A DNA stretch of 64,000 nucleotides from JBAZLV01 sp964586075. Lineage in GTDB: Bacteria; Nitrospirota; UBA9217. The DNA lies in contig CAZPGZ010000013.1 in assembly GCA_964586075.1 (NCBI GenBank), forward strand, positions 1 to 64,000, written 5' to 3'. The notes beneath the pieces are model-generated. The model was not told where the DNA came from and made no database searches. It saw nothing but the letters and a program-made list of their open reading frames with translations. The translations under genes were made by a program, and so were the position numbers. Within the stretch, counting starts at the first letter, position 1. Each line of letters starts with the position of its first letter. Below, piece after piece: positions 34,649 through 43,236 of this stretch.

Positions 34649-36584
34649 ATGAAACTGAATCATTCAAGGAATATGAGACTGCATTCGCATCCTTGATGGT
34701 AGACTCCGGTACAATTTCCTTCAACAACCCTATAATCCTGACGGTATCATTCTGCTCTACACAAGCATTCAGAAGGTCAACCTTCTCAAACAGACCCGCA
34801 CAGGCACACCCATTCTGTTTCAGCATGGTAATCTTTTTATTGCTGGTCGGTACAATGCCTTCACCTTTCCAGTAGAGTTCCTCATACAGTTTTTCTCCCG
34901 GTCGAAGACCTGAATACACAACATCTATATCCTTTCCGGGTTCCAGGCCCGAAAGGCGCACCAATTCATGAGCAAGATCAACAATTTTGATTGGTTCGCC
35001 CATATCCAGTAGGAATATCTCCCCGCCTTTACCCATTGCGCCAGCAGTCATAACCAATTGAACAGCTTCCGGAATGGCCATAAAATAACGAGTAACATCA
35101 GGATGCGTAACCGTGATGGGGCCACCTTTTGCAATCTGCTTTTTAAACAAGGGGATGACACTTCCGTTGCTGCCGATAACATTTCCGAACCGAACAGCAA
35201 TAAATTTTGTTTTTTCAGTATTCAAGCTCTGTACGGACAGTTCGGCGATGCGCTTCGTCGTTCCCATAATGTTCGCAGGATTAACGGCTTTGTCGGTGGA
35301 TATCAGAACAAATTTACCCACGTTGTTCTTTACGGCAAGCTTTGCCAAGTTCATAGTTCCGAGCACATTGTTCCGCACGGCCTCGATCGGTTCGCGTTCC
35401 ATTAAAGGGACATGCTTGTATGCCGCTGCATGATACACAAGCTCTATCTCATGCCGATGCAAAATGCCGTTTACTTTTTCAGCATCTAAAATGTCACCGA
35501 TAACCGGGACAATGGCAAGACCCGGAAATTCTTTTCTGATATCAAGCTCAAGATCATATAAGGTATTTTCGTAGCGGTCGTATAGAATCAATGTGCGCGG
35601 TTTATATTCGGCAACCTGTCTGCAGAGTTCAGAACCTATCGAACCGCCTGCCCCGGTCACCAAAACAGCTTTCCCCTTGATTTCTGACTCCATGTGTTTG
35701 CGATCGGATTCGCGGCTGAATTTTATTATTTTTCTGCCAAGAAGATCATCGTAAGCTACATCCTTTAGCTGGCTGGTGATTGCCTTTCCTTCTATCAGTT
35801 TCCCAAGATTGGGCAGTACCCGTATCTTGAGTTGCGCTTCCTGGGCTATATTCGTGATTCTGACAATATCTTTATAGCTTGAAGAGGGAATCGCAATAAA
35901 AACTTCATCGACGGAATATTTTTTTGCCAGTTGGGGAATGTCCAGCGTGTTGCCGAGAATCGGTGTTCCCTGAATATGAATTCCTTTTTTATAGGGGTCA
36001 TCATCGACAAAACCCACTGCATGAATACCAAGCTGGGTATTGTTTTTGATTTCATTCAGAATCATAACGCCTGCCTTGCCGGCACCGACAATTAATATAT
36101 ATTTTAATATTTTAGTTGTTTTTGCGTTTTTTAATTCCGAATAATACCGAATAATAAATCTGCTCCCACCTATGACCATCAGGTTAATAAGGCCTTCAAG
36201 GATAAAAATCGAGCGGGGAAATTCCTCAATGCGGTATACAAAAACCATCAATGTAAGAAAAAGGAGTGAGCCTGAAAGAACCGCCTTGAACGTATCAATC
36301 AGGTCCTGCATGCTCACAAACCTCCAGGAACCGGCGTGAATCTTGAAAAAATAATACGTAACGATCCGGGAAATGAGCAGCAGAGGCAAACACTTGTATA
36401 GAATAGGAAGCTCTTTGCTCGGTATTGCAAAATCAAAGCGTATATTGTACGCCGCAATATATGAAAAAGCTGCGAGTAGCAACTGTGTCAAAATAATGAG
36501 TGTATTTCGATTTTGCAAAAGCACATTATTTGTGGTTTCGCTTTCTCGAATTTTTTTCAATAGTTCCTGGATTTTTGTATTCAT
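34647..36584 (-). CDS. Membrane UDP-sugar 4,6-dehydratase (CapD/WbpM/PglF family)
   Basis: The enzyme would convert UDP-GlcNAc to the 4-keto-6-deoxy sugar, the first step to amino-dideoxy sugars. The 645-residue chain has four TM helices (about 28-145), a CoA-binding-like Rossmann domain with GAGKAG (167-172), and a C-terminal SDR domain with GAGGSIGSE (311-319) and STDKAVNPANIMGTTK (429-444), where the MGxTK segment replaces the usual YxxxK as in WbpM and PglF. ATG 36582-36584 has AGGAGGA upstream. With the DegT aminotransferase and formyltransferase of the same locus it outlines a 4-formamido-4,6-dideoxyhexose route. Confidence 0.93.
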   Translation of the reverse strand: MNTKIQELLKKIRESETTNNVLLQNRNTLIILTQLLLAAFSYIAAYNIRFDFAIPSKELPILYKCLPLLLISRIVTYYFFKIHAGSWRFVSMQDLIDTFKAVLSGSLLFLTLMVFVYRIEEFPRSIFILEGLINLMVIGGSRFIIRYYSELKNAKTTKILKYILIVGAGKAGVMILNEIKNNTQLGIHAVGFVDDDPYKKGIHIQGTPILGNTLDIPQLAKKYSVDEVFIAIPSSSYKDIVRITNIAQEAQLKIRVLPNLGKLIEGKAITSQLKDVAYDDLLGRKIIKFSRESDRKHMESEIKGKAVLVTGAGGSIGSELCRQVAEYKPRTLILYDRYENTLYDLELDIRKEFPGLAIVPVIGDILDAEKVNGILHRHEIELVYHAAAYKHVPLMEREPIEAVRNNVLGTMNLAKLAVKNNVGKFVLISTDKAVNPANIMGTTKRIAELSVQSLNTEKTKFIAVRFGNVIGSNGSVIPLFKKQIAKGGPITVTHPDVTRYFMAIPEAVQLVMTAGAMGKGGEIFLLDMGEPIKIVDLAHELVRLSGLEPGKDIDVVYSGLRPGEKLYEELYWKGEGIVPTSNKKITMLKQNGCACAGLFEKVDLLNACVEQNDTVRIIGLLKEIVPESTIKDANAVSYSLNDSVS

Positions 36585-36626
36585 ACTTTCCTCCTGTATC
36601 AAGCACGCGATGCATTCTTTCATCGT

Positions 36627-36649
36627 CGGGCAAATACATTGTTTGCCCG
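36627..36649 (-). repeat. Intercistronic hairpin
   Basis: CGGGCAAA and TTTGCCCG form a perfect 8-bp stem with a 7-base loop between the glycosyltransferase stop and the dehydratase start. No T run follows on the minus strand, so it is not an ordinary terminator. Confidence 0.5.
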
Positions 36650-36664
36650 GTGGCTGGCATTCAC

Positions 36665-37702
36665 TTAAGTGCTGCTTTTATCGACCAACTCGTACAAATC
36701 AAGGATTTTCCGTGCATTCGATTTCCAGTTAAACTCGCGTTCTGCATACGCACGGGCTTTCTCTCCCATGTTTTGTATATCCATGGAGAACAGTCGGTCA
36801 ATTGCTTTTCTAAGTTCCTGAGCGTCCTTCGTCGGCACAAGGATGCCAGTATCGGAATTTATGATATCTTTTATTCCACCAATAGCGGTGCTGATCACGG
36901 GCTTTGAGAATGCATAAGCGAGCGGGATTACACCTGACGTGGTAATATCGGTATACGGAAGCACAACAATATCACAGGCATTGAAATAGTACTGTATTTC
37001 ATCGTTGCCGATCCACTTTGCGAAAAGACGCAGCTGGGGCATGACTTTCGCGTGATCGGTAAGCATTTTGTATACATTCGTATCTTGCAGTTTTCCAGCA
37101 ATGATGACGATTGTATTTTTTCTATCTTTTACCGCATCAAGCAGGTATTCATATCCCCTGTTTTCCCGTATAAAGCCAAAGCATAGTATCACGTTACTGT
37201 TCTCAGGTATCTTTAAGAAAGCACGGGCCTCTTGCTTCGTGACAGTATTTGGATATGACTCATTAAAATTGCCGTGAGGAATAACAATATGATCTTTTTT
37301 TGCTTTTGTATCAAACGTGTCTTCTGCGCGTTCGATATCGTGCCGGCTGTGGAATATGATCGCGTCAGACTTTTCATAAAACCATGCTGAAGATAATTTA
37401 TCTCTGTCCGTATAACCATGTGGAAGAATATTATGCATTTCCCAGACAATTTTTATTCCGAGTGCCTTGCAAAAATAATAAAAACCTTTCATGACGACGC
37501 TGAACGGGAAAATATATAACCAATGAACATGGATGATTCTATATCCCTGCGACCTGAAATAAAGCATTTTAACGAGATTTGTGAAGGTGGAATAATGGAA
37601 GGGCTTTAAAACTACGACTTGCACACCTTCTGCCTCTAGATGATGCTTCAATTGATTGATGTATTCGTGATTCTTGGGGATGACAAAAATATTTTTTTTC
37701 AT
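36665..37702 (-). CDS. Glycosyltransferase family 4
   Basis: A 345-residue GT-B fold enzyme. The N-terminal half has the short KKNIFVIP opening and an aromatic stretch (VHWLYIFPFS) probably touching the membrane. The C-terminal half has the donor-binding signature ILCFGFIRENRGYEYLLDA, VLPYTDITTSGVIPLAYAFSKPVI and GGIKDII, typical of family 4 retaining enzymes where a Glu usually sits in the E-x7-E position; here the region reads TSGVIPLAYA, so the first Glu seems replaced. ATG 37700-37702 overlaps nothing and lies 13 bases after the deacetylase stop. The donor sugar is unknown. Confidence 0.85.
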   Translation of the reverse strand: MKKNIFVIPKNHEYINQLKHHLEAEGVQVVVLKPFHYSTFTNLVKMLYFRSQGYRIIHVHWLYIFPFSVVMKGFYYFCKALGIKIVWEMHNILPHGYTDRDKLSSAWFYEKSDAIIFHSRHDIERAEDTFDTKAKKDHIVIPHGNFNESYPNTVTKQEARAFLKIPENSNVILCFGFIRENRGYEYLLDAVKDRKNTIVIIAGKLQDTNVYKMLTDHAKVMPQLRLFAKWIGNDEIQYYFNACDIVVLPYTDITTSGVIPLAYAFSKPVISTAIGGIKDIINSDTGILVPTKDAQELRKAIDRLFSMDIQNMGEKARAYAEREFNWKSNARKILDLYELVDKSST

Positions 37703-37715
37703 TTGATTTCCGGGA

Positions 37716-38513
37716 TCATACTCTGTATTTAAAAAAAGCGGACCAGATGCGGTAGTACAGTTTGCTACCCAGTATTTTTTTCGCGACTGCCTTCGCGCTG
37801 TATACAAGTTTTTCCTTTGTGGCATAGGACGGATCGGCGTCTACAATCTGCCGAAAGCAGCTTATCGGCGTGGATCGCGTGATCACGAACCGGTTAAAAA
37901 CGGTACCGTTTTTTCCGGCACTTGCTGTTTTATTCAAACCAGGACAAGATGTTGCCACTCCTTTATAGCCGATCTTCTGCGCCGCGCATAAAACATTCCG
38001 GGAGCAAAATCCGCCTGGCAGAGAAATAAAATCAACCGGCAGAGAAAGTTCTTTTTGTAGTTGATCTTTCGACTCCTGCAATTCATGCATCAATGCTTCA
38101 TTGTCAAGATCTGAAAGAAATACATGGTTAAAGCTATGGGACTGGATCGACATGTTCTCTTTGGCCATTTCCCTGAGATGCGTCCAGTCAACATGGCCGG
38201 GGGAACCAACCCTGTTTACCGTAATAAAGAATGTTGCTTTCAAGCCATATCGTTTCAGAATTGGAAGGGCTGCAGCATAGTCGCTGTAATTGCCGTCATC
38301 AAAAGAAATGATGACATACTTCCCATTTTGATCAAGCAGCCGGCTATCCAGCAAGTCTCCAAAATCAGCGCTGGAAAATCCATTCTTCGACAGATATTGA
38401 ATATGCTGTTCAAAAATGTCGGTAGAAATAGCGTAATTTTCTGTATTACTGTTTCCTTCAAACAGCGCATGATAAAGGAGTACAGGCACACGTAAAGTAT
38501 TATTCGTCGGCAT
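37716..38513 (-). CDS. Polysaccharide deacetylase (NodB-like)
   Basis: The 265-residue CE4-fold enzyme has motif 1 IISFDDGN (the catalytic Asp and metal Asp), motif 2 SHSFNH (metal-binding His pair), and motif 3 LPGGFCS in place of RxPxG/Y. It probably removes N-acetyl groups from a surface polysaccharide. No signal peptide is seen, so it may act on lipid-linked intermediates on the cytoplasmic side, as in other capsule loci. It is one of three deacetylases in the locus; the others are at 42377-43231 and 48499-49536. Short spacing to both neighbours indicates one operon. Confidence 0.88.
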   Translation of the reverse strand: MPTNNTLRVPVLLYHALFEGNSNTENYAISTDIFEQHIQYLSKNGFSSADFGDLLDSRLLDQNGKYVIISFDDGNYSDYAAALPILKRYGLKATFFITVNRVGSPGHVDWTHLREMAKENMSIQSHSFNHVFLSDLDNEALMHELQESKDQLQKELSLPVDFISLPGGFCSRNVLCAAQKIGYKGVATSCPGLNKTASAGKNGTVFNRFVITRSTPISCFRQIVDADPSYATKEKLVYSAKAVAKKILGSKLYYRIWSAFFKYRV

Positions 38514-38516
38514 ACT

Positions 38517-39668
38517 CTATACCATTACTTCCTTGTAAAGCGCAAGGTATCGGGTAGACATACGGTCGGACGAATAGTTCGTCCTGACTGTTTCATACCC
38601 ACGTTCAGCATAACGTCTTCGCTTGCCGTCATCTGCAAGCAGTGAAGAAAGTGAATCTTCCAGCCCCTGAACATCCCCAGGGGCAACAAGAATGCCGTTT
38701 TCTGCCTGGATGATATTCGGAATAGCACCTACGCTCGTGGCTATGACCGGTTTCTGCGCAGCCATGGCTTCCAGCAATACCATGGGAAGTCCTTCTTTTA
38801 TTGAAGGAAGGACGAATATATCCATAATGGACAGAAGTTCCGGGATGTCCGTCCGGAAACCGGTGAAAATTACATTTTTATTCAAACCGTACTGCTCAGT
38901 TTCCTGCTTCAAGAAACCCAGAAGAGGGCCTTCTCCCACAATAAGCATCTTAACAGCTCTGCCGGAGGCGAAAATATTTCTGGCGGCCTGCAAAAGATAC
39001 GTGTGTCCTTTTTCCACGCCGAGATTTCCTATAGTGCCGATCACAAGCTCATTGAGCGAAATCCCCAGTTCACGTTTAAGTTTTTCCGCCGGATGATGGT
39101 TCTGAAATCTTGTCAGATCAATCCCATTGTCTATAACACTGATCTTTTCCGCCGGTACGCCTGAATTCAACATGTCACTTTTTACACCTTCCGATACAGC
39201 GACAATTTTATTAAAAAAACGAATCAGCAGACTGTCAATCCGTCGGTATATGCGTAGTTTCCAGTGAGACGTAAGCCAGTTATGGTTTGTCGCTACAAGC
39301 GGCATGCCTTTTCTTCTGGCCAGCAAGGCATAAAAATTTGACTTATATCCGTGGCAATGAATGATATCGATGTTTTTTTTACAGACAAATGTCCTGATCG
39401 CTTCAACCGTTCTGCTGTCGAATTTTGCCTTGCAGGGAAAAACAACCGCAGCTATGGAATTCTTTCCCGCCTCCTCCACGACTTCCTTGTGGGGATTATA
39501 GGTATTCATGATGACGCCGATAACAGGTTCGCACTGTTGCCGCTTCAGACTGCTGCACAGTTCGATCGCAACCCGTTCAGCCCCATACAGTCCTCTGCTG
39601 CTGATCAAGTGCAAAACTTTCAGGGGTCGCGCTGTATTTGTCGGGTGTGAAGATGTCAACTCTTGCAC
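38517..39668 (-). CDS. Glycosyltransferase family 4
   Basis: The 383-residue GT-B enzyme has the N-terminal acceptor domain with VLHLISSRGLYGAERVA and the C-terminal donor domain with IGTIGNLGVEKGHTYLLQAA and PSIKEGLPMVLLEAMAAQKPVIATSVGAIP, which holds the E-x7-E pair. The GTG start at 39666-39668 has GGAG seven bases upstream and overlaps the sugar transferase 3' end by 13 bases. It follows directly after the initiating transferase in the transcript, so it may add the second sugar of the repeat unit, an inference from order only. Confidence 0.92.
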   Translation of the reverse strand: MQELTSSHPTNTARPLKVLHLISSRGLYGAERVAIELCSSLKRQQCEPVIGVIMNTYNPHKEVVEEAGKNSIAAVVFPCKAKFDSRTVEAIRTFVCKKNIDIIHCHGYKSNFYALLARRKGMPLVATNHNWLTSHWKLRIYRRIDSLLIRFFNKIVAVSEGVKSDMLNSGVPAEKISVIDNGIDLTRFQNHHPAEKLKRELGISLNELVIGTIGNLGVEKGHTYLLQAARNIFASGRAVKMLIVGEGPLLGFLKQETEQYGLNKNVIFTGFRTDIPELLSIMDIFVLPSIKEGLPMVLLEAMAAQKPVIATSVGAIPNIIQAENGILVAPGDVQGLEDSLSSLLADDGKRRRYAERGYETVRTNYSSDRMSTRYLALYKEVMV

Positions 39669-40312
39669 GTATCATCTCCGCACTTTTTGGCATTCTGCAT
39701 GATGTCCTGCTTTTGCGCCGGAACCAAAATCCGGTAGAAAGTCAGAAAAATAAGTTTCATATCATAGAAAAATGAACGATGCAATATGTATTCCTTTGCC
39801 ATCCGCATTTTTTCCGGAAGAAGCACGGTCAGATAAAAATGCTCCGGGTTGTCCTGTCCTTTCAGAACGCTTTCTTCATCCCTGAATGTCAGAGATGAAA
39901 TATCCGTAATGCCTGGGCGCACGCTCAGGATTGTTTCATATTCCTGTTTGTAATACTCGACATATTTTTTTACTTCCGGCCGTGGTCCCACTATGCTCAT
40001 ATCGCCTTTTGCCACATTGATAAGCTGCGGCAGTTCATCAATTTTTGTCTTTCGCAATATCCGTCCAATCGCGGTAACACGTGCGTCGCCGCCCGCAGTA
40101 ATCTGCAATCCGCTTTTCTGAGCATCACGCACCATGGTTCTGAATTTGTAAATAAAAAACGGTTTGAACCTCCGGCCTATCCGTTCCTGTTTGAAGAAAA
40201 CAGGACCATTGCTGCCGAATCTGACCAGAAAAGCGACAACGATAAAAAGCGGCAACAGGACCACAAGTCCAATCAAAGCACTAAAAAAATCAAAAAGGCG
40301 TTTTATCATCAT
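39656..40312 (-). CDS. Initiating sugar-phosphate transferase (PglC/WcaJ-type)
   Basis: The enzyme transfers a sugar-1-phosphate from a UDP-sugar to undecaprenyl phosphate, starting the repeat unit. The 218-residue protein starts with the reentrant hydrophobic helix (KRLFDFFSALIGLVVLLPLF), then FFKQERIGRRFKPFFIYKFRTM, the catalytic Asp-Glu in KIDELPQLINV, and GDMSIVGPRPE. Its small size is that of the PglC-like catalytic core without the extra TM domain of WbaP/WcaJ. That fits a bacillosamine-like diacetamido or formamido sugar as first residue. Two adjacent ATGs (40310 and 40307) are possible starts. Confidence 0.92.
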   Translation of the reverse strand: MMIKRLFDFFSALIGLVVLLPLFIVVAFLVRFGSNGPVFFKQERIGRRFKPFFIYKFRTMVRDAQKSGLQITAGGDARVTAIGRILRKTKIDELPQLINVAKGDMSIVGPRPEVKKYVEYYKQEYETILSVRPGITDISSLTFRDEESVLKGQDNPEHFYLTVLLPEKMRMAKEYILHRSFFYDMKLIFLTFYRILVPAQKQDIMQNAKKCGDDTCKS

Positions 40313-40325
40313 AGCATGTAAGCAT

Positions 40326-40360
40326 AAATAACGGTGCGGGGCGCGCACGCGTTGTTATTT
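40326..40360 (-). repeat. Hairpin spanning aminotransferase end and transferase leader
   Basis: AAATAAC (40326-40332) pairs with GTTATTT (40354-40360), with an inner GTGCG/CGCAC stem. It includes the aminotransferase stop codon and ends 14 bases before the sugar transferase start, where it could influence translation. No T run follows. Confidence 0.4.
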
Positions 40361-41578
40361 CTTATAGAGCGTGATAACTTCCCTGACAGTCCGAATCACC
40401 CGGTCAATATCACTCTCGGTCATTTTCGGATAAATTGGCAGAGAGATTATTCTCTTGTAGGTTTCGTATGCCACAGGATACTGTTCAGGCTTGTATCCAA
40501 AGGTGTCCCGGTAATACGGATGGATATGCAATGGGATAAAGTGTACGGAGGTCCCGATTCCCCGCTGCCTCAGTTCCTCGATGAATCGGTTCCGGTCGAT
40601 GTTCAGGGTCTCCAGATTCAGCTTGAGCACATACAGATGCCAGCCGTGTTTATATTGCTGGGCACCACCCATTAACTCCGAAGAGTTGTTCCCGTCCATT
40701 TCCGGCAGTTCAACTGCCGAAAGCTTCGAAAATGCCTGACTGTATCTTTCGGCGATATATTTTCTCCGTTTCCATAATTCATCGGCTTTTTTCAGCTGAA
40801 CAATGCCCAGAGCAGCCGCTGTATCCGTGAGATTGTACTTATAGCCCGGCGCTATAATTTCATAATACCAGCTTCCTTCCGCCGTATATCTTTTCCAGGC
40901 ATCTTTGCTGATTCCGTGCAGGCTCATAATCCTCATCCTATCGGCCCACTCGTCGTTGTTCGTTGTTATCATTCCGCCTTCACCGGTAGAAATATTTTTT
41001 GTCGCATAAAAGCTAAAGCAGGTAATGTCGCCGATCGTCCCGATAATGTCCTTGCCATATACTGCAGGAAAAGCGTGCGCCGCATCCTCAATGACCATTA
41101 ACCCGTATTTCCTGGCGATGGCCATAATTGCCTCCATGGCACAGGGACGGCCGGCGTAATGAACAGGAATGACGGCTTTCGGCAGAGCAGAGCCGCGCTC
41201 AGCGCATGAAGACAGATACGCTTCTATGCCAGCAGGGTCAATGTTCATTGTTACCGGGTCAATATCAACGAAAACCGGTACTGCTTTGAAGTAGCGGATC
41301 ACTTCGGCGGTGGCAGCAAACGTCATGGGAGTTGTAACAACCGAATCTCCCTCTTTGATTCCGATGGCTTCCAACGCAAGATGGAGAGCTGCCGTGCATG
41401 AATTTACCGCGACAGCGTGTTTGCACCCGATATACTTTGCGAAATCGCTTTCAAACTGCTTCGTTCTGGGGCCTGTCGTTATCCAGCCTGTCTTCAGCGT
41501 TTCCACAACTGCCTGAATTTCTTCATCTCCTATTAACGGGAGAGAAAAGGGAAGGAAATCATTTTTACTTGAATTCAT
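40355..41578 (-). CDS. DegT/DnrJ/EryC1 sugar aminotransferase
   Basis: This PLP enzyme adds an amino group to a 4-keto (or 3-keto) nucleotide sugar. The 407-residue chain has the family pattern: GWITTGPRTKQFE near the N-terminus, NSCTAALHLAL (59-69), EDAAHA (164-169), and the PLP Lys K194 in SFYATKNISTGEGG, followed by GYKYNLTDTAAA. It resembles PglE/WecE-type C4 aminotransferases. ATG 41576-41578 has AAGGAG six bases upstream. It follows the formyltransferase gene by 17 bases, which would modify the amino group it installs. Confidence 0.94.
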   Translation of the reverse strand: MNSSKNDFLPFSLPLIGDEEIQAVVETLKTGWITTGPRTKQFESDFAKYIGCKHAVAVNSCTAALHLALEAIGIKEGDSVVTTPMTFAATAEVIRYFKAVPVFVDIDPVTMNIDPAGIEAYLSSCAERGSALPKAVIPVHYAGRPCAMEAIMAIARKYGLMVIEDAAHAFPAVYGKDIIGTIGDITCFSFYATKNISTGEGGMITTNNDEWADRMRIMSLHGISKDAWKRYTAEGSWYYEIIAPGYKYNLTDTAAALGIVQLKKADELWKRRKYIAERYSQAFSKLSAVELPEMDGNNSSELMGGAQQYKHGWHLYVLKLNLETLNIDRNRFIEELRQRGIGTSVHFIPLHIHPYYRDTFGYKPEQYPVAYETYKRIISLPIYPKMTESDIDRVIRTVREVITLYKK

Positions 41579-41595
41579 CTTACGCTCCTTGAATG

Positions 41596-42375
41596 TTATC
41601 TGAATCTTCTGCCCTGGCTCAGAAAACGCTTTACATCTTCCCTGCCCGGCCAACCATAGTAATTTCCCTTAGTCATATCGAGCGAACGGGTTGCTACGTC
41701 GTTCCTGGCAATTTTTTCTATGCCTTCAAGCACCATTTCCGCACCAATCTGCTTGGAATTTCGGATAAAAGAATCCAGAGTGTCATTCGCGCGGATGGGG
41801 AATTTTCTCTGGACCAACACGTCGCCCGCATCGACCTTCTCATTCACAAAAAACAGCGTGCTCCCCGCCTCCTTTTCACCATTTGCAAGGACCCAAAACG
41901 ACGGCATTACTCCCCGATAATCAGGCAGCAGCGAACCATGAAGGTTCAAACAGCCTTTTGGCGCCAGTTGGATCAAGTCCTTTTTGAATATCTGCGGACA
42001 TGATATGGATATGATAAGTTCTGTGCTCCAATCTTTTAAGAGTTGCCGGGTCTCCGGGCTGTTTACATCAAGAGCCTGCACATAAGGAATACCGTACGCC
42101 GCCAGCACCGACTTAAGCGAGTAATATTTTCCTGTTTTGCCACCAAAACGGTCCATCACCTTGTGTGAAAGGACCTGAACGGAAAGCATCCCGGCTTCCC
42201 AGAAGCCGAACGTTTTTGCGTAGCGCAGCGCAAGGCCCACCGTTGTAGTTTTTTTATAAAGCGGTGGGACGACAACTACCTTAACCTCGTGCCGACTCTT
42301 CAGATGTTCAAGAACAAATTGGTAGAAATTCGGCAAATACAGCGGTTCATCCGGCGTTAAAAAAACAATGCGCAT
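41596..42375 (-). CDS. Sugar N-formyltransferase (formyl_trans_N family)
   Basis: The 259-residue protein has the formyltetrahydrofolate-dependent transferase fold with the catalytic triad motif NLHGSLLPDYRG (N144, H146, and a downstream Asp in EKVDAGD), as in ArnA and sugar N-formyltransferases. It is too short for methionyl-tRNA formyltransferase and lacks its C-terminal domain. Its place beside the DegT aminotransferase suggests that it formylates a 4-amino sugar. The start lies one base after the deacetylase stop, so the two are coupled. Phosphoribosylglycinamide formyltransferase is excluded by context and sequence pattern. Confidence 0.88.
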   Translation of the reverse strand: MRIVFLTPDEPLYLPNFYQFVLEHLKSRHEVKVVVVPPLYKKTTTVGLALRYAKTFGFWEAGMLSVQVLSHKVMDRFGGKTGKYYSLKSVLAAYGIPYVQALDVNSPETRQLLKDWSTELIISISCPQIFKKDLIQLAPKGCLNLHGSLLPDYRGVMPSFWVLANGEKEAGSTLFFVNEKVDAGDVLVQRKFPIRANDTLDSFIRNSKQIGAEMVLEGIEKIARNDVATRSLDMTKGNYYGWPGREDVKRFLSQGRRFR

Positions 42376-42376
42376 G

Positions 42377-43231
42377 CTATGTACCTGCCTTTTCGCGGTT
42401 TTTTTGCAGAATGTCTGATATTGTTCCGAACCGGCTCAACTGCAGAAGTCCGGCTACCTTTGCCTCGAATCCTGCACGTCCAATTCCCTGATGCAGCCTG
42501 CGGTTGACAGGAACATGCTTCATCATTTCACGCCATTCCTGCGGGTTAAATTCGTACGGATGACAATAGATGACAAACGACATATTTTCTTTCTCAATCC
42601 GCTTCAAACATCGCCGCAGAAACCAGGCCGGAAACAAACGAAAATATCCGCCTCCTCCTATCGGAATGCGAAGGCCTGAGGGCCGCTTTAGTTGGAGGAC
42701 AGTAACCGGCAGTTCTTCCAGCAGCCCATTCGTTGTTTCAATCAGGCTGTATCCCCGTTCAAAACCTTCTATGCCGTAGCGAGGTGTTTTTAAAGGGAAA
42801 ATGGATGAATCAAATTTAATACCGCATTCAACCATGACATCAAACGCCCAAAAGTTGTCCTTGTCGATCGAAAAATCAGGGGCACGGAATCCGGTTACCG
42901 GTTTTCCGATAATGTCTTCAATCAGTCTGCCCGTCTCCGTTAATTCCTGTTTAAATGCTTTCGGCGTAAGACTGTAAACCGGTCGATGAGAATACCCGTG
43001 CGACTGAACTTCATGGCCGTTCGTACAGATTTCCTTGATCAACTGTGGATACTGCTTTGCAACCATGCCCTGGACGAAAAACGTACCCTTTACATTCAAA
43101 CGCTCAAGAAAGCCAAGAACATGCCGTGTGTTCCGGACGCAGAGTTCACTGATGGGCGCGTCGAAATTATAAGAAGACTGGTACCAGTCTTCAACATCTA
43201 CGGAAAAGGCGTGAATACTGTTGTTTGCCAT
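42377..43231 (-). CDS. XrtA-type polysaccharide deacetylase (DUF3473)
   Basis: The 284-residue protein has the start characteristic of exosortase-A-associated deacetylases (AFSVDVEDWYQ), HEVQSHGYSHRPVY with the metal His pair, FRAPDFSID, and the C-terminal DUF3473 portion (GGGGYFRLFPAWF, YCHPYEFNP). Such genes are a regular member of PEP-CTERM/exosortase exopolysaccharide clusters. No signal peptide is present. Flanking genes are a GT2 enzyme (6 bases upstream) and the formyltransferase. This is one of the clearest indications that the locus descends from an XrtA-type cluster. Confidence 0.93.
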   Translation of the reverse strand: MANNSIHAFSVDVEDWYQSSYNFDAPISELCVRNTRHVLGFLERLNVKGTFFVQGMVAKQYPQLIKEICTNGHEVQSHGYSHRPVYSLTPKAFKQELTETGRLIEDIIGKPVTGFRAPDFSIDKDNFWAFDVMVECGIKFDSSIFPLKTPRYGIEGFERGYSLIETTNGLLEELPVTVLQLKRPSGLRIPIGGGGYFRLFPAWFLRRCLKRIEKENMSFVIYCHPYEFNPQEWREMMKHVPVNRRLHQGIGRAGFEAKVAGLLQLSRFGTISDILQKNREKAGT

Positions 43232-43236
43232 ATTCG

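Noticed and set aside
41596..42375. Methionyl-tRNA formyltransferase (fmt)
   Set aside because: Only the catalytic domain is present and the gene sits beside a sugar aminotransferase, so a sugar formyltransferase is more likely.
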